DNA of 64,000 bases, taken from the NCBI GenBank assembly GCA_036005185.1, contig DASYQS010000019.1, positions 1-64,000 of the forward strand, written 5' to 3'. This stretch comes from VBAU01 sp036005185 (GTDB taxonomy: Bacteria; Bacteroidota; Bacteroidia; Chitinophagales; Chitinophagaceae). Both the position numbers and the translations under genes were made by a program. Within the stretch, counting starts at the first letter, position 1. Every line of letters starts with the position of its first letter. The notes beneath the pieces were generated by a model. That model worked only from the letters and a program-made list of their open reading frames with translations, made no database searches and was not told the origin of the DNA. Positions 51,420 to 60,878 of this stretch are shown piece by piece.

Positions 51420-52016
51420 TTACTCTGCTTCAGCCACGACTTCTTTCACTTCCGGTATCATTCTTTTCATCATTCCTTCAATACCGGCCTTTAAAGTGAT
51501 CATAGATGAGGGGCACCCACTACAGCTCCCTTGCAGCATGAGATTGACAACACCATCATCATAGCTTCTGAACTGAATAGCGCCTCCATCCATTTCTACA
51601 GCAGGACGAACATAATTATCAAGTAATTCTTTAATCCGTTTTACCACATCACTTTCATCTGCTTCACTTAGGGTTTCGCTTTCAGTTTTTAAAGCGGCTA
51701 CCTCTTCTTCATTCACAATAGGCTTGCCTTCCTCCAGATATTGTTTCAAAAATTCACGAATGGAAGGAATCACATCGCTCCATTCTGTTTCGGCAGTTTT
51801 TGTCAGTGTTACAAAATTGCTGGCAATAAAAACTGCTTTTATAAACGGAAACCCAAATAATTCGGAAGCTAAAGGAGATGGTCCGGCTATTGAAGCATCG
51901 GGAAAATCGATGCTCTTACCAGGATATAAAAGCTTGTTCGCCACAAACTTCATGGTCTCGGGGTTTGGCGTCATCTCAGTGTAAATACTAATAATTGGAT
52001 TACCTGTTTTAATCAT
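51420..52016 (-). CDS. NifU-domain iron-sulfur scaffold protein
   Basis: 198 residues from the ATG at 52016; a longer open frame to 52085 has no family-like N-terminus. Residues about 10-95 are the Nfu N-terminal domain (IYTEMTPNPETMKFVANKLLYPGKSIDF, ASELFGFPFIKAVFIASNFVTLTKT). The C-terminal NifU domain spans about 120-195 with the cluster-binding CxxC in MLQGSCSGCPSSMITLKAGIEGMM. It carries and delivers 4Fe-4S clusters in the cytoplasm. A terminator follows; the gene stands alone. Confidence 0.92.
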   Translation of the reverse strand: MIKTGNPIISIYTEMTPNPETMKFVANKLLYPGKSIDFPDASIAGPSPLASELFGFPFIKAVFIASNFVTLTKTAETEWSDVIPSIREFLKQYLEEGKPIVNEEEVAALKTESETLSEADESDVVKRIKELLDNYVRPAVEMDGGAIQFRSYDDGVVNLMLQGSCSGCPSSMITLKAGIEGMMKRMIPEVKEVVAEAE

Positions 52017-52190
52017 ATTTCTCAGTTTAAGGTCGCCATCATGAAAAGACTGATGACAATTGCAAAAATAACAAGAATATGCCAATGAAGGTTTACGAAG
52101 CTGGAAAGTATCTGAGAATTATACTGAATTCACAGAAATTGTTTAAATGGCGTCTTTAAATTTGACTAAAATATCAGTAATCCGCGATTT

Positions 52191-52544
52191 ATGAAGAAAA
52201 TTTATCACTTGGAAAATTGTACTACTTCACAAGCTATTATTAAAGAAACAAACATTCATAAAAAAGGGTTTGAGATGCAGGATATAAAAACGGAAAAAAT
52301 TACTCCTGCACAACTAGATGAAATGAAGGAAATAACCGGTAGTTATGAAGCCTTGTTCAGCCGAAGAGCTTTGAAGTATAAAGAACTTGGCTTAAAAAAT
52401 AAAAAACTGAATGAAGCTGATTACAGAGATTATATTTTAAAAGAATACACATTTTTGAAACGGCCGGTTGTTATCATCAATGATAAAATTTTTGCAGGCA
52501 GTGAAAAAAAGACAGTGGAAGCATTAAAAAAGGCAGTAAAATAA
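52191..52544 (+). CDS. ArsC/Spx-family protein
   Basis: A 117-residue thioredoxin-fold protein of the arsenate reductase-like family. The active-site cysteine is C10 in HLENCTTSQAII, followed by the family words LFSRRALKYKELGL and FLKRPVVIINDKIFAGS (cis-Pro region with Arg). A second active-site cysteine in the CxxC position and later resolving cysteines are absent, so it is more like the monothiol ArsC or YffB/Spx-type proteins. It may act in redox control or with glutathione-like thiols; arsenate resistance is not supported by neighbours. Confidence 0.75.
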   Translation: MKKIYHLENCTTSQAIIKETNIHKKGFEMQDIKTEKITPAQLDEMKEITGSYEALFSRRALKYKELGLKNKKLNEADYRDYILKEYTFLKRPVVIINDKIFAGSEKKTVEALKKAVK

Positions 52545-52545
52545 G

Positions 52546-52576
52546 TTGCGAAGCTATTCTGAATCATCTATATTTA
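52546..52576 (+). promoter_or_regulatory. Possible promoter of the S41 protease gene
   Basis: TTG (52546-52548), 20 bases, then TATATTTA (52569-52576), one base from TAnnTTTG. Transcription would begin near 52584, about 18 bases before the ATG. Confidence 0.4.
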
Positions 52577-52601
52577 AGTAAGTTTTACCCATAAACCACC
52601 T

Positions 52602-54686
52602 ATGCGCTTTCACAGATCAACGTGGATTTTTGCTTGTCTAATCTACAGCACTATCCATGCACAACTTTCCCAAACACAACAGCAGGCTATCGTGTTAAAA
52701 CGTATGATTGAGCTCAACCATTATAGTCCGCGTGCTATTGATGATAGTCTTTCATCAGAAGTGTTTGTAAAATGTATAGAAGGGCTTGATCCTCGCCGCA
52801 ATATTTTTACATCAAATGAAATAAACTCACTATCAGCATATCGCTATAAGCTGGATGATGAGCTAAAAGGATCAGGTTGGAGTTTTTTGGATCTATTGAT
52901 GAAATATTATAAACCAGCGCTGAAGCGGGCAGACAGCCTTATTAATTCTGCTTTACAGAAGCCCTTGGATTTTATCGCAGATGATAAAATAACTTTTTCA
53001 AAAGATAAGAGCTTTAATTTTTCTGCATCGGTAACAGAGCTTCAAAGCAGATGGATAAAATGGTTCAAGTTTTTATTGCTTGATAATGTTTATGACAAAG
53101 TTTCTTCGGACAGCGTTAAGTCATCATTAAAGACAGCCTTGCCGAAATATGAAGCTGCCATTAGGCAAAAAATAAAAAAAACCGAATCAGGAAAAATACA
53201 ACAGATATTAAATGAAGGAACTTATGAAAACTATGTGAAGAATATTTATTTCAATGCTATTGCAACCAGCTTTGATCCGCATACGATGTATTTTTCTCCT
53301 GAAGAAAAAGAAGATTTTCAATCCAGTCTCAGTTCAGAACAATTCAGTTTGGGTTTTACTGTTGATGAAACCAATGATGGTAAAATAATGATTACCCGGT
53401 TAATCCCTGGCGGGCCTGCTTGGAAAAGCGGTGAGCTTCACAAGGATGATGAATTACTGCAACTGCAATGGCAGGGCAAGCAGCCTGTTGATGTTACGGT
53501 TCTAAGCTCCGAAGAAGTAGATGGGATATTAAGCGAAATAAATCATGGAAATATCACGGTAAAAGTTCGAAAGGTGGATGGAACAACGAGAACAGTAACT
53601 CTTCATAAAGAAAAAATAGAAACGGAGGAAAATGTTGTTCGGGGATATGTTCTGAATGGAAATAAAAAAATTGGTTACATATCACTGCCTGATTTTTATA
53701 CTAACTGGGAAGAGGAAAAAGGTAGTGGCTGTGCAAATGATGTAGCAAAAGAAATTGTAAAGCTGAAAAAAGAAAACATTCAAGGTCTTATTCTCGATCT
53801 GCGATTTAATGGTGGTGGTTCCGTTGGCGAAGCCTTACAAATGATTGGGATTTTTATTGATGAAGGGCCACTTGCAGGAGAAAAAGATAAAACCCAAAAA
53901 TTAGTTTTTCTTAAAGATCCTAATCGGGGTACTATCTATGATGGTCCTTTGCTTTTGTTGATCAATAGCCAAAGTGCTTCTGCTTCTGAAATGCTGGCTG
54001 CTGCCTTGCAGGATTATAACCGTGCTGTGATTGCAGGAAGCCCTAGCTATGGTAAAGCCACTATGCAAAGGTTATTTTCATTGGACACTATGAGCAGTAA
54101 TAATTCGCCTTCATTTAAAAAAGATGTGGTGAAGATCACCGATGGCAAAATTTATAGGGTGACCGGGCAAACTGCTCAACTGAACGGAGTTTCACCAGAT
54201 ATAAACTTGCCTGATATATTTGATGCAATGGAATATCGGGAAAAGTTTTCTCCCGATGTTTTACAATCAGATACCGTAAAACGAAATACTTATTACAAAC
54301 CGCTGACTATTTTGCCGATTAGTGAGCTCTCTCGCTTGAGTGAACAAAGAATTGCTAAAAACAAAAATTTTCAAGATATAACAACTGCAATAAAGGCCGA
54401 ATCGCAAATGATAAAAGCACAAATCCGGATAATACCATTACAACCTGATGCTTTTGAAAAATATATAGTGCAGATGGAAGAAGTGAAAAAAATATTTCAA
54501 GCTGAAGATAAATACCACACTGATTTATTCACTGCTGAAAATCATTCTGCGGACAAGGAAAGAATGAAAACAGACGCTTATGCAAAGGAAATAGATGAGA
54601 TTGTTCTTAAAAATCTTCAACAAGATATTTACATAGAAGAAGCATTCAATATTATCTCAGACCTTGTAAAAATTATAAACAAATAA
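52602..54686 (+). CDS. prc: Carboxy-terminal processing protease (S41, Prc/Tsp-type)
   Basis: A 694-residue exported protease with signal peptide (1-20, ending IHAQ). The Tsp N-terminal helical domain spans about 25-200 (AIDDSLSSEVFVKCIEGLDPRRNIFTSNEI is typical). A PDZ domain follows (about 225-320, FSLGFTVDETNDGKIMITRLIPGGPAWKSGELHKDDELL) and then the S41 catalytic part with ILDLRFNGGGSVGEA, the Ser-containing NSQSASASEMLAAALQDYNRA and the lysine in SPSYGKATMQ. A C-terminal DUF3340-like helical tail completes it. It degrades or trims periplasmic proteins at their C-termini. It lies 10 bases before the helical secreted protein gene, in one operon. Confidence 0.94.
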   Translation: MRFHRSTWIFACLIYSTIHAQLSQTQQQAIVLKRMIELNHYSPRAIDDSLSSEVFVKCIEGLDPRRNIFTSNEINSLSAYRYKLDDELKGSGWSFLDLLMKYYKPALKRADSLINSALQKPLDFIADDKITFSKDKSFNFSASVTELQSRWIKWFKFLLLDNVYDKVSSDSVKSSLKTALPKYEAAIRQKIKKTESGKIQQILNEGTYENYVKNIYFNAIATSFDPHTMYFSPEEKEDFQSSLSSEQFSLGFTVDETNDGKIMITRLIPGGPAWKSGELHKDDELLQLQWQGKQPVDVTVLSSEEVDGILSEINHGNITVKVRKVDGTTRTVTLHKEKIETEENVVRGYVLNGNKKIGYISLPDFYTNWEEEKGSGCANDVAKEIVKLKKENIQGLILDLRFNGGGSVGEALQMIGIFIDEGPLAGEKDKTQKLVFLKDPNRGTIYDGPLLLLINSQSASASEMLAAALQDYNRAVIAGSPSYGKATMQRLFSLDTMSSNNSPSFKKDVVKITDGKIYRVTGQTAQLNGVSPDINLPDIFDAMEYREKFSPDVLQSDTVKRNTYYKPLTILPISELSRLSEQRIAKNKNFQDITTAIKAESQMIKAQIRIIPLQPDAFEKYIVQMEEVKKIFQAEDKYHTDLFTAENHSADKERMKTDAYAKEIDEIVLKNLQQDIYIEEAFNIISDLVKIINK

Positions 54687-54696
54687 TAACATACTT

Positions 54697-55749
54697 ATGA
54701 AAATGAGGATTGATCTTTTTATTCCCGCCTTTCTTATTTTATTATTCTCTTTTGAAAATATAAAAGCCCAGCAATTTGACAATGCGGGTGATTATATGAG
54801 TTATATCGGCAAGGCCAACGAAGATATTACGGCCATTTATTTAAGCTATCTGAGCGCTGTAGGACATAATAAAAGTGCAAGAAAAGTAGAAAGGCGGAGG
54901 CAGGAGGTGTTGAACTCAATTTCCGATACAAGATTCAAAATTCAGGGCATGCCCCCATGGAAGGGCGACCGAACCTACCGGGACACAACTGTATCCTATA
55001 TGAAGCTGCTGTATAATGTTTTCAATGAGGATTATGGCAAAATTGTGAATATGGAAGAGATAGCGGAGCAAAGCTATGATGCCATGGAAGCATATATGCT
55101 GGCTCAGGAAAAAGCACAGGAAAAACTTCACGAAGCCTCTCAAAAACAAAATGAGATGCAAAAAAAATTTGCAGGTAAATATGATATAAAACTTATTAAT
55201 CAAGAAACAGAACTGGAAAGAAAAAGCAAACAGGCTTCTGATCTTATGAAACACTATGATGCGGTATACCTCATTTTTTTCAAGCCATATAAACAAGAAG
55301 CTTATCTGATGGAAGCCATCAACAAAAAAAATATAATTGCTGTTGAACAAAATAAAAACTCACTTCAAAAATTTGCCGAGGAAGGGCTGGAAAAATTAAA
55401 GGGCATGGATGGGTATAATAATGATCCTTCTTTAATCGTTGCATGCCGGCAAGCCATGAATTTTTATAAGACTGAGGCCGCAAAAATGCAGGCTGCTACC
55501 GATTTTTTTCTTAAAGAAGAAAATTTCGGCAAACTAAAAAAGAGCTTTGAAAGCAAACCAGCGTCAAAAAGAACACAGCAAGACATAGATCAGTTTAACA
55601 AAGCCGTGAATGAAATAAATACAGCCGTTAATGAATACAATGCCGTTAATAAGGATATTAATAGGCAAAGAGAAACGGCAATTGATCAATGGAACAGCAC
55701 AGTAAAAAAGTATTTGGATAATTATATGCCCGTGCAACGAAAACAATAA
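54697..55749 (+). CDS. Secreted helical (coiled-coil) protein, possibly LIC11966-like
   Basis: A 350-residue exported protein (signal ending NIKAQ). The rest is almost wholly helical and charged: AGDYMSYIGKANEDITAIYLSYLSAVGHNKSARKVERRRQEVL, VNMEEIAEQSYDAMEAYMLAQEKAQEKLHEASQKQNEMQKKFAG, LERKSKQASDLMKHYDAVYLIFFKPYKQEAYLMEAINKKN. No enzymatic motif is visible. The wording resembles the LIC11966 surface-protein family from memory, but I am not certain. Translation follows the Prc gene by 10 bases, suggesting a periplasmic adaptor or substrate of that protease (inference). Confidence 0.6.
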   Translation: MKMRIDLFIPAFLILLFSFENIKAQQFDNAGDYMSYIGKANEDITAIYLSYLSAVGHNKSARKVERRRQEVLNSISDTRFKIQGMPPWKGDRTYRDTTVSYMKLLYNVFNEDYGKIVNMEEIAEQSYDAMEAYMLAQEKAQEKLHEASQKQNEMQKKFAGKYDIKLINQETELERKSKQASDLMKHYDAVYLIFFKPYKQEAYLMEAINKKNIIAVEQNKNSLQKFAEEGLEKLKGMDGYNNDPSLIVACRQAMNFYKTEAAKMQAATDFFLKEENFGKLKKSFESKPASKRTQQDIDQFNKAVNEINTAVNEYNAVNKDINRQRETAIDQWNSTVKKYLDNYMPVQRKQ

Positions 55750-55751
55750 AA

Positions 55752-55770
55752 AAAGTCCCGCAAGCGGGAC
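55752..55770 (-). terminator. Terminator of the outer-membrane protein gene at 55802
   Basis: GTCCCG (55755-55760) pairs with CGGGAC (55765-55770) around CAAG. Read leftward it is followed by seven T. It lies 31 bases beyond the stop at 55802 and directly after the stop of the rightward gene at 55749. Confidence 0.8.
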
Positions 55771-55801
55771 CTGCACGTATTCATAGGTTAACAGCAACGG
55801 G

Positions 55802-56638
55802 CTAAAGAATTAACTTGGCTCCAATAGTTGTGTAAAACATTTCTTTTCCCCTTTCGGAAAGATCAGGGCGGCCTTCTACAGTAATAAGATTTTTAGGAAT
55901 CACGTAGGCGGGTATAAAAATCAATTGAAATTTCCCTTTTGCAAAAATGATAGACATTGAAAATTCATAGGATAAGGCGTTGAAGGTTTTTACTTCTTCG
56001 GAGACCTTTTGTCCAACACCGGGAAAAAATAAAAAACTATTTTGCTTATAATAGGTATTTGTGAACTGTTGTGTACCAGCAAATAAAAATGCAGAAGGGT
56101 CAATCACAAGAACTGAATTATCTTCAAACTGTTTTCTAAAAATATGATCAATACCTCCGGTTAAACCAAAATCTACTTTATCACTAAACTTAATATCGGC
56201 TCCGCCGGTCATGTTAATGATCTTATTAAGGTTTGTGATGTTAAAAGCTGCCTGTGCCTTTAGCGCTGATTGAACCAATTGACTATTTTCTTTATAAAAT
56301 GGCTTAACCACATAAAAATTTCCGAACCATTTTTTCTCATTTGAAATAAATTGATACCCGGCAGTAGCTACTGTTCCTGCATAATCAAATGACTCAGCTG
56401 CATTATTTACAAATACGGGAGCGACGTTGATGTAGAATTTTTGATTGAACCATAATTCAGCTAGCGGAAAAAAGCCACTGCTTCTCAAGCTATCGGTTCT
56501 TCCATAATAATTAAGGTGACTATTATAGTTAACACTTAATTTGAATTGCACTTCCGATTTTTCCAAGCTGTCTTTCTGCGCCTGGGCATAAACGGCAATG
56601 AAAATACTAATTACTATAAGGGTTAATATTCTTTTCAT
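55802..56638 (-). CDS. Putative outer-membrane beta-barrel protein
   Basis: A 278-residue exported protein (signal ending YAQAQK). Strand-like segments alternate through the protein (VQFKLSVNYNSHLNYYGRTDS, GFFPLAELWFNQKFYINVAPVFVN, AQAAFNITNLNKIINMTGGADIKFSDKVDFGLTGGIDHIFRK, YEFSMSIIFAKGKFQLIFIPAYVIP) with a terminal MFYTTIGAKLIL that resembles a barrel end. It is not assignable to a named family. It is 76 bases downstream of the Thr/Ala-rich gene on the same strand, and both are followed by a clear terminator. Confidence 0.65.
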   Translation of the reverse strand: MKRILTLIVISIFIAVYAQAQKDSLEKSEVQFKLSVNYNSHLNYYGRTDSLRSSGFFPLAELWFNQKFYINVAPVFVNNAAESFDYAGTVATAGYQFISNEKKWFGNFYVVKPFYKENSQLVQSALKAQAAFNITNLNKIINMTGGADIKFSDKVDFGLTGGIDHIFRKQFEDNSVLVIDPSAFLFAGTQQFTNTYYKQNSFLFFPGVGQKVSEEVKTFNALSYEFSMSIIFAKGKFQLIFIPAYVIPKNLITVEGRPDLSERGKEMFYTTIGAKLIL

Positions 56639-56713
56639 GAGCTACTATTTGCGAAGCATCCCATTCAAAACAAAGGAATGGGATGTTTAAAATTTTCACT
56701 TGTCAGCTGAAGC

Positions 56714-57412
56714 TTAATGTACATTTGATTTTACATTGCTATTAGTCTTTGCCTGAGCCGCAGCTTTTGTACTTGCTTTTGTTTTTGCTTCGGTAGATTT
56801 TTCAGCTCCTGTTGTAAGGTCAGCCTTTACATTAGCATCTACTTCAGTTTTAATAGCATCAGCCTTATCTGTTCCTGTTGTTGATTTATCCTTTGCAATT
56901 ATTGAAACTTTTGTACCCAAATTATCTTGACTGCTATTTTGACCAGCACTTGAATTACTGCTCACACTAATGCTAGTATTAGTGGCAGTACTACTAGTAT
57001 TGGTGCTTGTAGTTGAAGAAGTAGATTTTGGAAAAAGAGCAGAACTTTCGTTGGCTTTTTCTAAGGCTGCATCACTTGCGTGATCAGCGGCAATTTGATT
57101 AAAATTATCGCCAGCCTTCACGTTTGCATTCGCATTTGTTTTTGTGTTAGCATCTACAGCTGTTGTTAGGCCGTTTTGCGCCTGAGCAGCTGTTCTTGTT
57201 GATGCTTGAACAGATTGAGAAGTTGGTGTTTGAACAGTTGCCCGCGTTGCCTGTGTTGTAGCTGACACAGCCCTTTGAGCCGCATTTGTGCTCAAAGATG
57301 CCTTTGTAGCAGCACTCGTAGTACTACGGACCCCTAAAACAGCCTGGCTAAAGCCTGCAAAAGAGATACCTAATGTAAGCATAATGAGAACCGCTTTTTT
57401 ACTCGTCTTCAT
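56714..57412 (-). CDS. Low-complexity Thr/Ala/Ser/Asn-rich secreted protein
   Basis: A 232-residue exported protein (signal peptide ending AGFSQA). The mature protein is made of Thr, Ala, Ser, Asn, Lys, Gln and Val, with very few aromatic residues and no Cys or Trp. Repeated words include TTQATRATVQT, STSSTTSTNTSSTATNTS, NANVKA and KTEVDANVKADL. No domain is recognisable. Such composition suggests an unfolded or amyloid-like secreted coat component, or a glycosylation substrate (inference). It lies upstream of the putative outer-membrane barrel on the same strand; a shared transcript is possible. Confidence 0.75.
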   Translation of the reverse strand: MKTSKKAVLIMLTLGISFAGFSQAVLGVRSTTSAATKASLSTNAAQRAVSATTQATRATVQTPTSQSVQASTRTAAQAQNGLTTAVDANTKTNANANVKAGDNFNQIAADHASDAALEKANESSALFPKSTSSTTSTNTSSTATNTSISVSSNSSAGQNSSQDNLGTKVSIIAKDKSTTGTDKADAIKTEVDANVKADLTTGAEKSTEAKTKASTKAAAQAKTNSNVKSNVH

Positions 57413-57660
57413 AGTTTTACTTGTTTAGTTAATGAATATTCCCGGCAGTATTAAAGCAATATGCCAGAGGTTTATCTGAAGGGTTCCTTCAGAATTACTT
57501 GTTATACTTTTTAAAAGACCTAATCGCTCCTATTGCGGAGGTGGGGGAAGAAGCTTGTTGCCATATAAAGACCAGTTAGGTAAAAAAAAGTTTAAAGTTT
57601 CTTAAAAAAATTGTTCAGGACCAGATTGAAGAATTGAAATTGATTATCATTTATTTTGAC

Positions 57661-58269
57661 CTAACGCCGATAATTTGACATATGTCTTATAATAAAATTA
57701 GATTGCTCAAATTCATCCAGAACACGGATATTTACGAGCCCTTTTATACCAATATAATCCCTCGCAGAACTATGTAAATAATCTTCAGCCCTCGTAACAA
57801 TTCTATCGCGAACAGGATTACTGTGAATATATTCCAAGTGCTCATTTACTAAATCGAAATTTTGCAAATCAATATAAACGGAGTTGGTTGGTGTTTGCCA
57901 AACATGGAATTTATCAATCAACTTTAATGATGTACTTGCCTCTTTAAATTTTTTCATTATCCAATTTCGTCGAACCTCAAGCTCAGCATCTATATCTTCT
58001 AAAATAATTTTAGTGGTAAACTTTTTAAACTCATTTGCCAGAAGTGATAAGCTAAATCCCTCTTTGGCTTGTGCTATTAAATGAAGGTGGTTAGACATTA
58101 AACACCATGCATGCACTGTTAAACCTTTCTTTTCGATAAAATGATTCAGTGATTCTACGATGATCTGTTTAAAAACCGGTCTGATAAAAATATCAATCCA
58201 ATCGACTACATTGAAGGTCAAATAATAACAGGCATGCTGCTCAATAATAGAATTATCATCATGAAACAT
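57661..58269 (-). mobile_element. REP-associated tyrosine transposase (RAYT, Y1/HUH family)
   Basis: A 202-residue transposase-like protein of the IS200/IS605 superfamily branch associated with REP elements. The HUH motif is H61/H63 in MSNHLHLIAQ, preceded by GLTVHAWCLM. The conserved KFHVWQTP block is at 120-127 and the catalytic tyrosine is Y147 in EYIHSNPVRDRIV. Unlike insertion sequences it appears as a lone gene: I see no inverted ends, accessory gene or target duplication within 300 bases. RAYTs are thought to mobilise small palindromic elements in trans. The palindromic inserts in mnmD are candidates. Confidence 0.85.
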
Positions 58270-58452
58270 AGATTTTCAGGTTTATATTTCACAAATGGGT
58301 AGCAGAGCTAATCTTATTTAACAATAGCAAATGCCGTTCCGAATAAGTAAAACAAGTAAAGAATAAGAGATTATATTTTAAAAATAGGTGCTATATCATT
58401 GGCGCGGCATTCAATTTGTAATTAATAATAATAATCAATCCATCCTCTTACC

Positions 58453-60876
58453 ATGAAAAAGAAATGGACCAAGTATCTTGTCAGAGGGGCGCTTTCCTTC
58501 ATATTTTTATGGATTTTGCTGTTTGCCATAGCCGTGATTTATATAAGAATAAAAAGAGAAGATATCGTTGCATCGATCAGATCGGATCTTAATAAGAAAA
58601 TATCCGGTAAAATTTCTTTTGATGACCTTGCCATTGATCTTTTCCAAAATTTTCCCGAAGTTTCTATTGATGTGAAAAATGTCAGGGTGCAGGATTCTTC
58701 ATATGTCTTTCACAAAAAAGAGCTGCTTCATGTAAAACATATTTATACGGGCTTTGGCATTCTTGAACTGCTTTCGGGCAAAAAAAATCCGAGATACCTT
58801 ACTCTTAGCGATGGCGCCATTTTCCTTTTTGCTGATTCAATTGGCAATAAAAATTGGAGTATTCTAAAAACTCAAACATCTGCTCAACAAAAGATTAATC
58901 TGAAAAAAATCACCCTAAAAAATATAAATGCATTTTTTCAGGATGATAAAAAGTACAAGTTTTTTAATCTGTGGTTTGAAAAAACGAAATGCAATATGAA
59001 GGATAAAGAAAATCAGATCATTTTTGAAATACGCAATAAGGCCATCATCAAAAATGCAAGTTTTAATACACAAAAAGGTAGTTATCTTACTAATAAAAAA
59101 TTCGTTTCGGAGTTGAATGTGATTTATACTAAATCGCAAAAAAAAATTTCACTAAAAAATCAGCTTGTTAAGCTGAATAAACAATCTTATTATTTGACCA
59201 GCGATTTTTTTCTAGGCAATGATCCACATTTCAATATAAATATCAAAACCACAAATCTTTCTTTGGCAGAAGCTGCTTCAATTTTCCCGCCGAGGACGGC
59301 TAAAAGAATTGACCAATTTAAATTATCAAAGTCTTTGCAAAAAGTAGAAGCTTTTTTATCAGGGCCTATGAAATATCGAAGCTTGCCCTTAATAAATGTT
59401 ACCTTCTCTGTGAATGATGCATCACTTGATATTTCTTCTACTCGCTTTGAGCACTGCAGTTTCGCAGCTTTCTTTAAAAATGAAATTGATCCGCTAAAGC
59501 CGAAAGACGATAGTAATTCATTTCTAAAATTTACAAATGTGAGAGGGGAATGGGAAAAGAATTTGTTCGATAGCAAAGATATTACGTTCTATAACCTAGT
59601 GCATCCTTATATCCGATGTAATGTACACGCCATGTTTGATCTTTCACAACTGGAAAAAGCAATTGCCAGCAACATGCTTGACTTTAACGGTGGCAAGGGA
59701 GAAGCCAATTTGAATTACGCAGGGCCCTTGGAAACAAGAGTTGTTACAGATTATGATTTAAATGGCATGATCAGCATTAGCAATGGTGACATAACTTATA
59801 ACCCGCGAAACCTGAATTTTAAAAAAACAGATATAGAAATACATTTTCAAAAAGGCAATATGCTGGTGAAAAAAATGAATACGGTAGTAAACGATAATCA
59901 TATTAGGATCAATGGAACCGTCGTTGACTTTCTTACTTTTTTTAATACTGATCCATCCAAAGCAATCTTTGATTGGAATGTATATTCACCTAGCCTTGAT
60001 ATAAGCAAGCTAACATCTTCACTTCGCAGAAAAACTTCTGTAAAAAACAAACGTGGATCCTCTTTTTTTGAAAAATTAAATAATAAAATTGACAGGCTTT
60101 TTGATGCCTGCAATGCTTATTTATTTATAAAAGCAGATAAGGTGACTTATAAAAATTTTATTGCTTCAAACGTTAACGGCCGCCTTACTATGACAAATGA
60201 TATGATCAAGCTCGATAATTTTTCTTTGATCCATGCCAATGGTTTCATTCAGCTCAATGCTTCGTCAAAAGATAACGGCAATACCAGTGATCTGGTGTTA
60301 CAATCAAAAATGCAGGATGTAAACGTGAAAGAATTATTTAGATCGTTTAATAATTTTGGATTAAAGTCTTTAACATCCGAAAATATAAACGGAAATTTTT
60401 CAGCCGACATTAATCTTACTTCCATGTTAGATGCGAACAATAATCTCTATAAACCGGCAAACAAAGGCTGGGTAGATTTTTCATTGAAAAACGGGCGGCT
60501 TGTAAATTTTAAACCTTTGATGGAAATTGATAATAATTTTTTGCAAAAAAGAAATTTACGCGAAGTAAGTTTTGCCGAATTGAAAGACAGGCTTGATTTA
60601 AATGGCAATGACATTCGTGTAAATCGCATGGAAATACGATCTACCGCGGTTAATATGTATATAGAAGGCATATATAGTTTTGCTCGTAATACTAACTTAT
60701 CTATTCAAGTACCGTTGAAAGGCCAAAAAAAAGAACAAGGTAAAACTCCTGATAATAAAGGCATAAATGCAAAAACCGGTATCAGTGTTTTTCTTAGAGC
60801 GAAAGATGACAAGGATGGCAAGCTAAAGATTAGCTACGATCTGATGGGCAGGTTCAGAAATAAAAATAAGGGTTAG
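58453..60876 (+). CDS. AsmA-like C-terminal domain protein
   Basis: An 807-residue membrane-anchored protein. One N-terminal membrane helix (about 9-30, LVRGALSFIFLWILLFAIAVIYI) is followed by the AsmA-typical first module (SIRSDLNKKISGKISFDDLAIDLFQNFPEVSIDVKNVRVQDSS) and a long beta-rich periplasmic body. The C-terminal AsmA-like domain is visible (GNFSADINLTSMLDANN, ENGRLVNFKPLMEIDNNFLQKRNLREVSFAELKDRLDLNGNDIRVNRMEIRSTAVNMYIEGIYSF). AsmA-clan proteins are thought to carry phospholipids across the periplasm by a lipid groove. It converges on the large secreted protein gene with two bases between stops. Confidence 0.88.
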   Translation: MKKKWTKYLVRGALSFIFLWILLFAIAVIYIRIKREDIVASIRSDLNKKISGKISFDDLAIDLFQNFPEVSIDVKNVRVQDSSYVFHKKELLHVKHIYTGFGILELLSGKKNPRYLTLSDGAIFLFADSIGNKNWSILKTQTSAQQKINLKKITLKNINAFFQDDKKYKFFNLWFEKTKCNMKDKENQIIFEIRNKAIIKNASFNTQKGSYLTNKKFVSELNVIYTKSQKKISLKNQLVKLNKQSYYLTSDFFLGNDPHFNINIKTTNLSLAEAASIFPPRTAKRIDQFKLSKSLQKVEAFLSGPMKYRSLPLINVTFSVNDASLDISSTRFEHCSFAAFFKNEIDPLKPKDDSNSFLKFTNVRGEWEKNLFDSKDITFYNLVHPYIRCNVHAMFDLSQLEKAIASNMLDFNGGKGEANLNYAGPLETRVVTDYDLNGMISISNGDITYNPRNLNFKKTDIEIHFQKGNMLVKKMNTVVNDNHIRINGTVVDFLTFFNTDPSKAIFDWNVYSPSLDISKLTSSLRRKTSVKNKRGSSFFEKLNNKIDRLFDACNAYLFIKADKVTYKNFIASNVNGRLTMTNDMIKLDNFSLIHANGFIQLNASSKDNGNTSDLVLQSKMQDVNVKELFRSFNNFGLKSLTSENINGNFSADINLTSMLDANNNLYKPANKGWVDFSLKNGRLVNFKPLMEIDNNFLQKRNLREVSFAELKDRLDLNGNDIRVNRMEIRSTAVNMYIEGIYSFARNTNLSIQVPLKGQKKEQGKTPDNKGINAKTGISVFLRAKDDKDGKLKISYDLMGRFRNKNKG

Positions 60877-60878
60877 CG

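Noticed and set aside
57400..58460. Palindromic REP copies flanking the RAYT gene
   Set aside because: I looked for the mnmD palindromes and other long inverted repeats in both flanks and saw only a small CTCC/GGAG hairpin near 57520, so nothing ties REPs to this locus directly.
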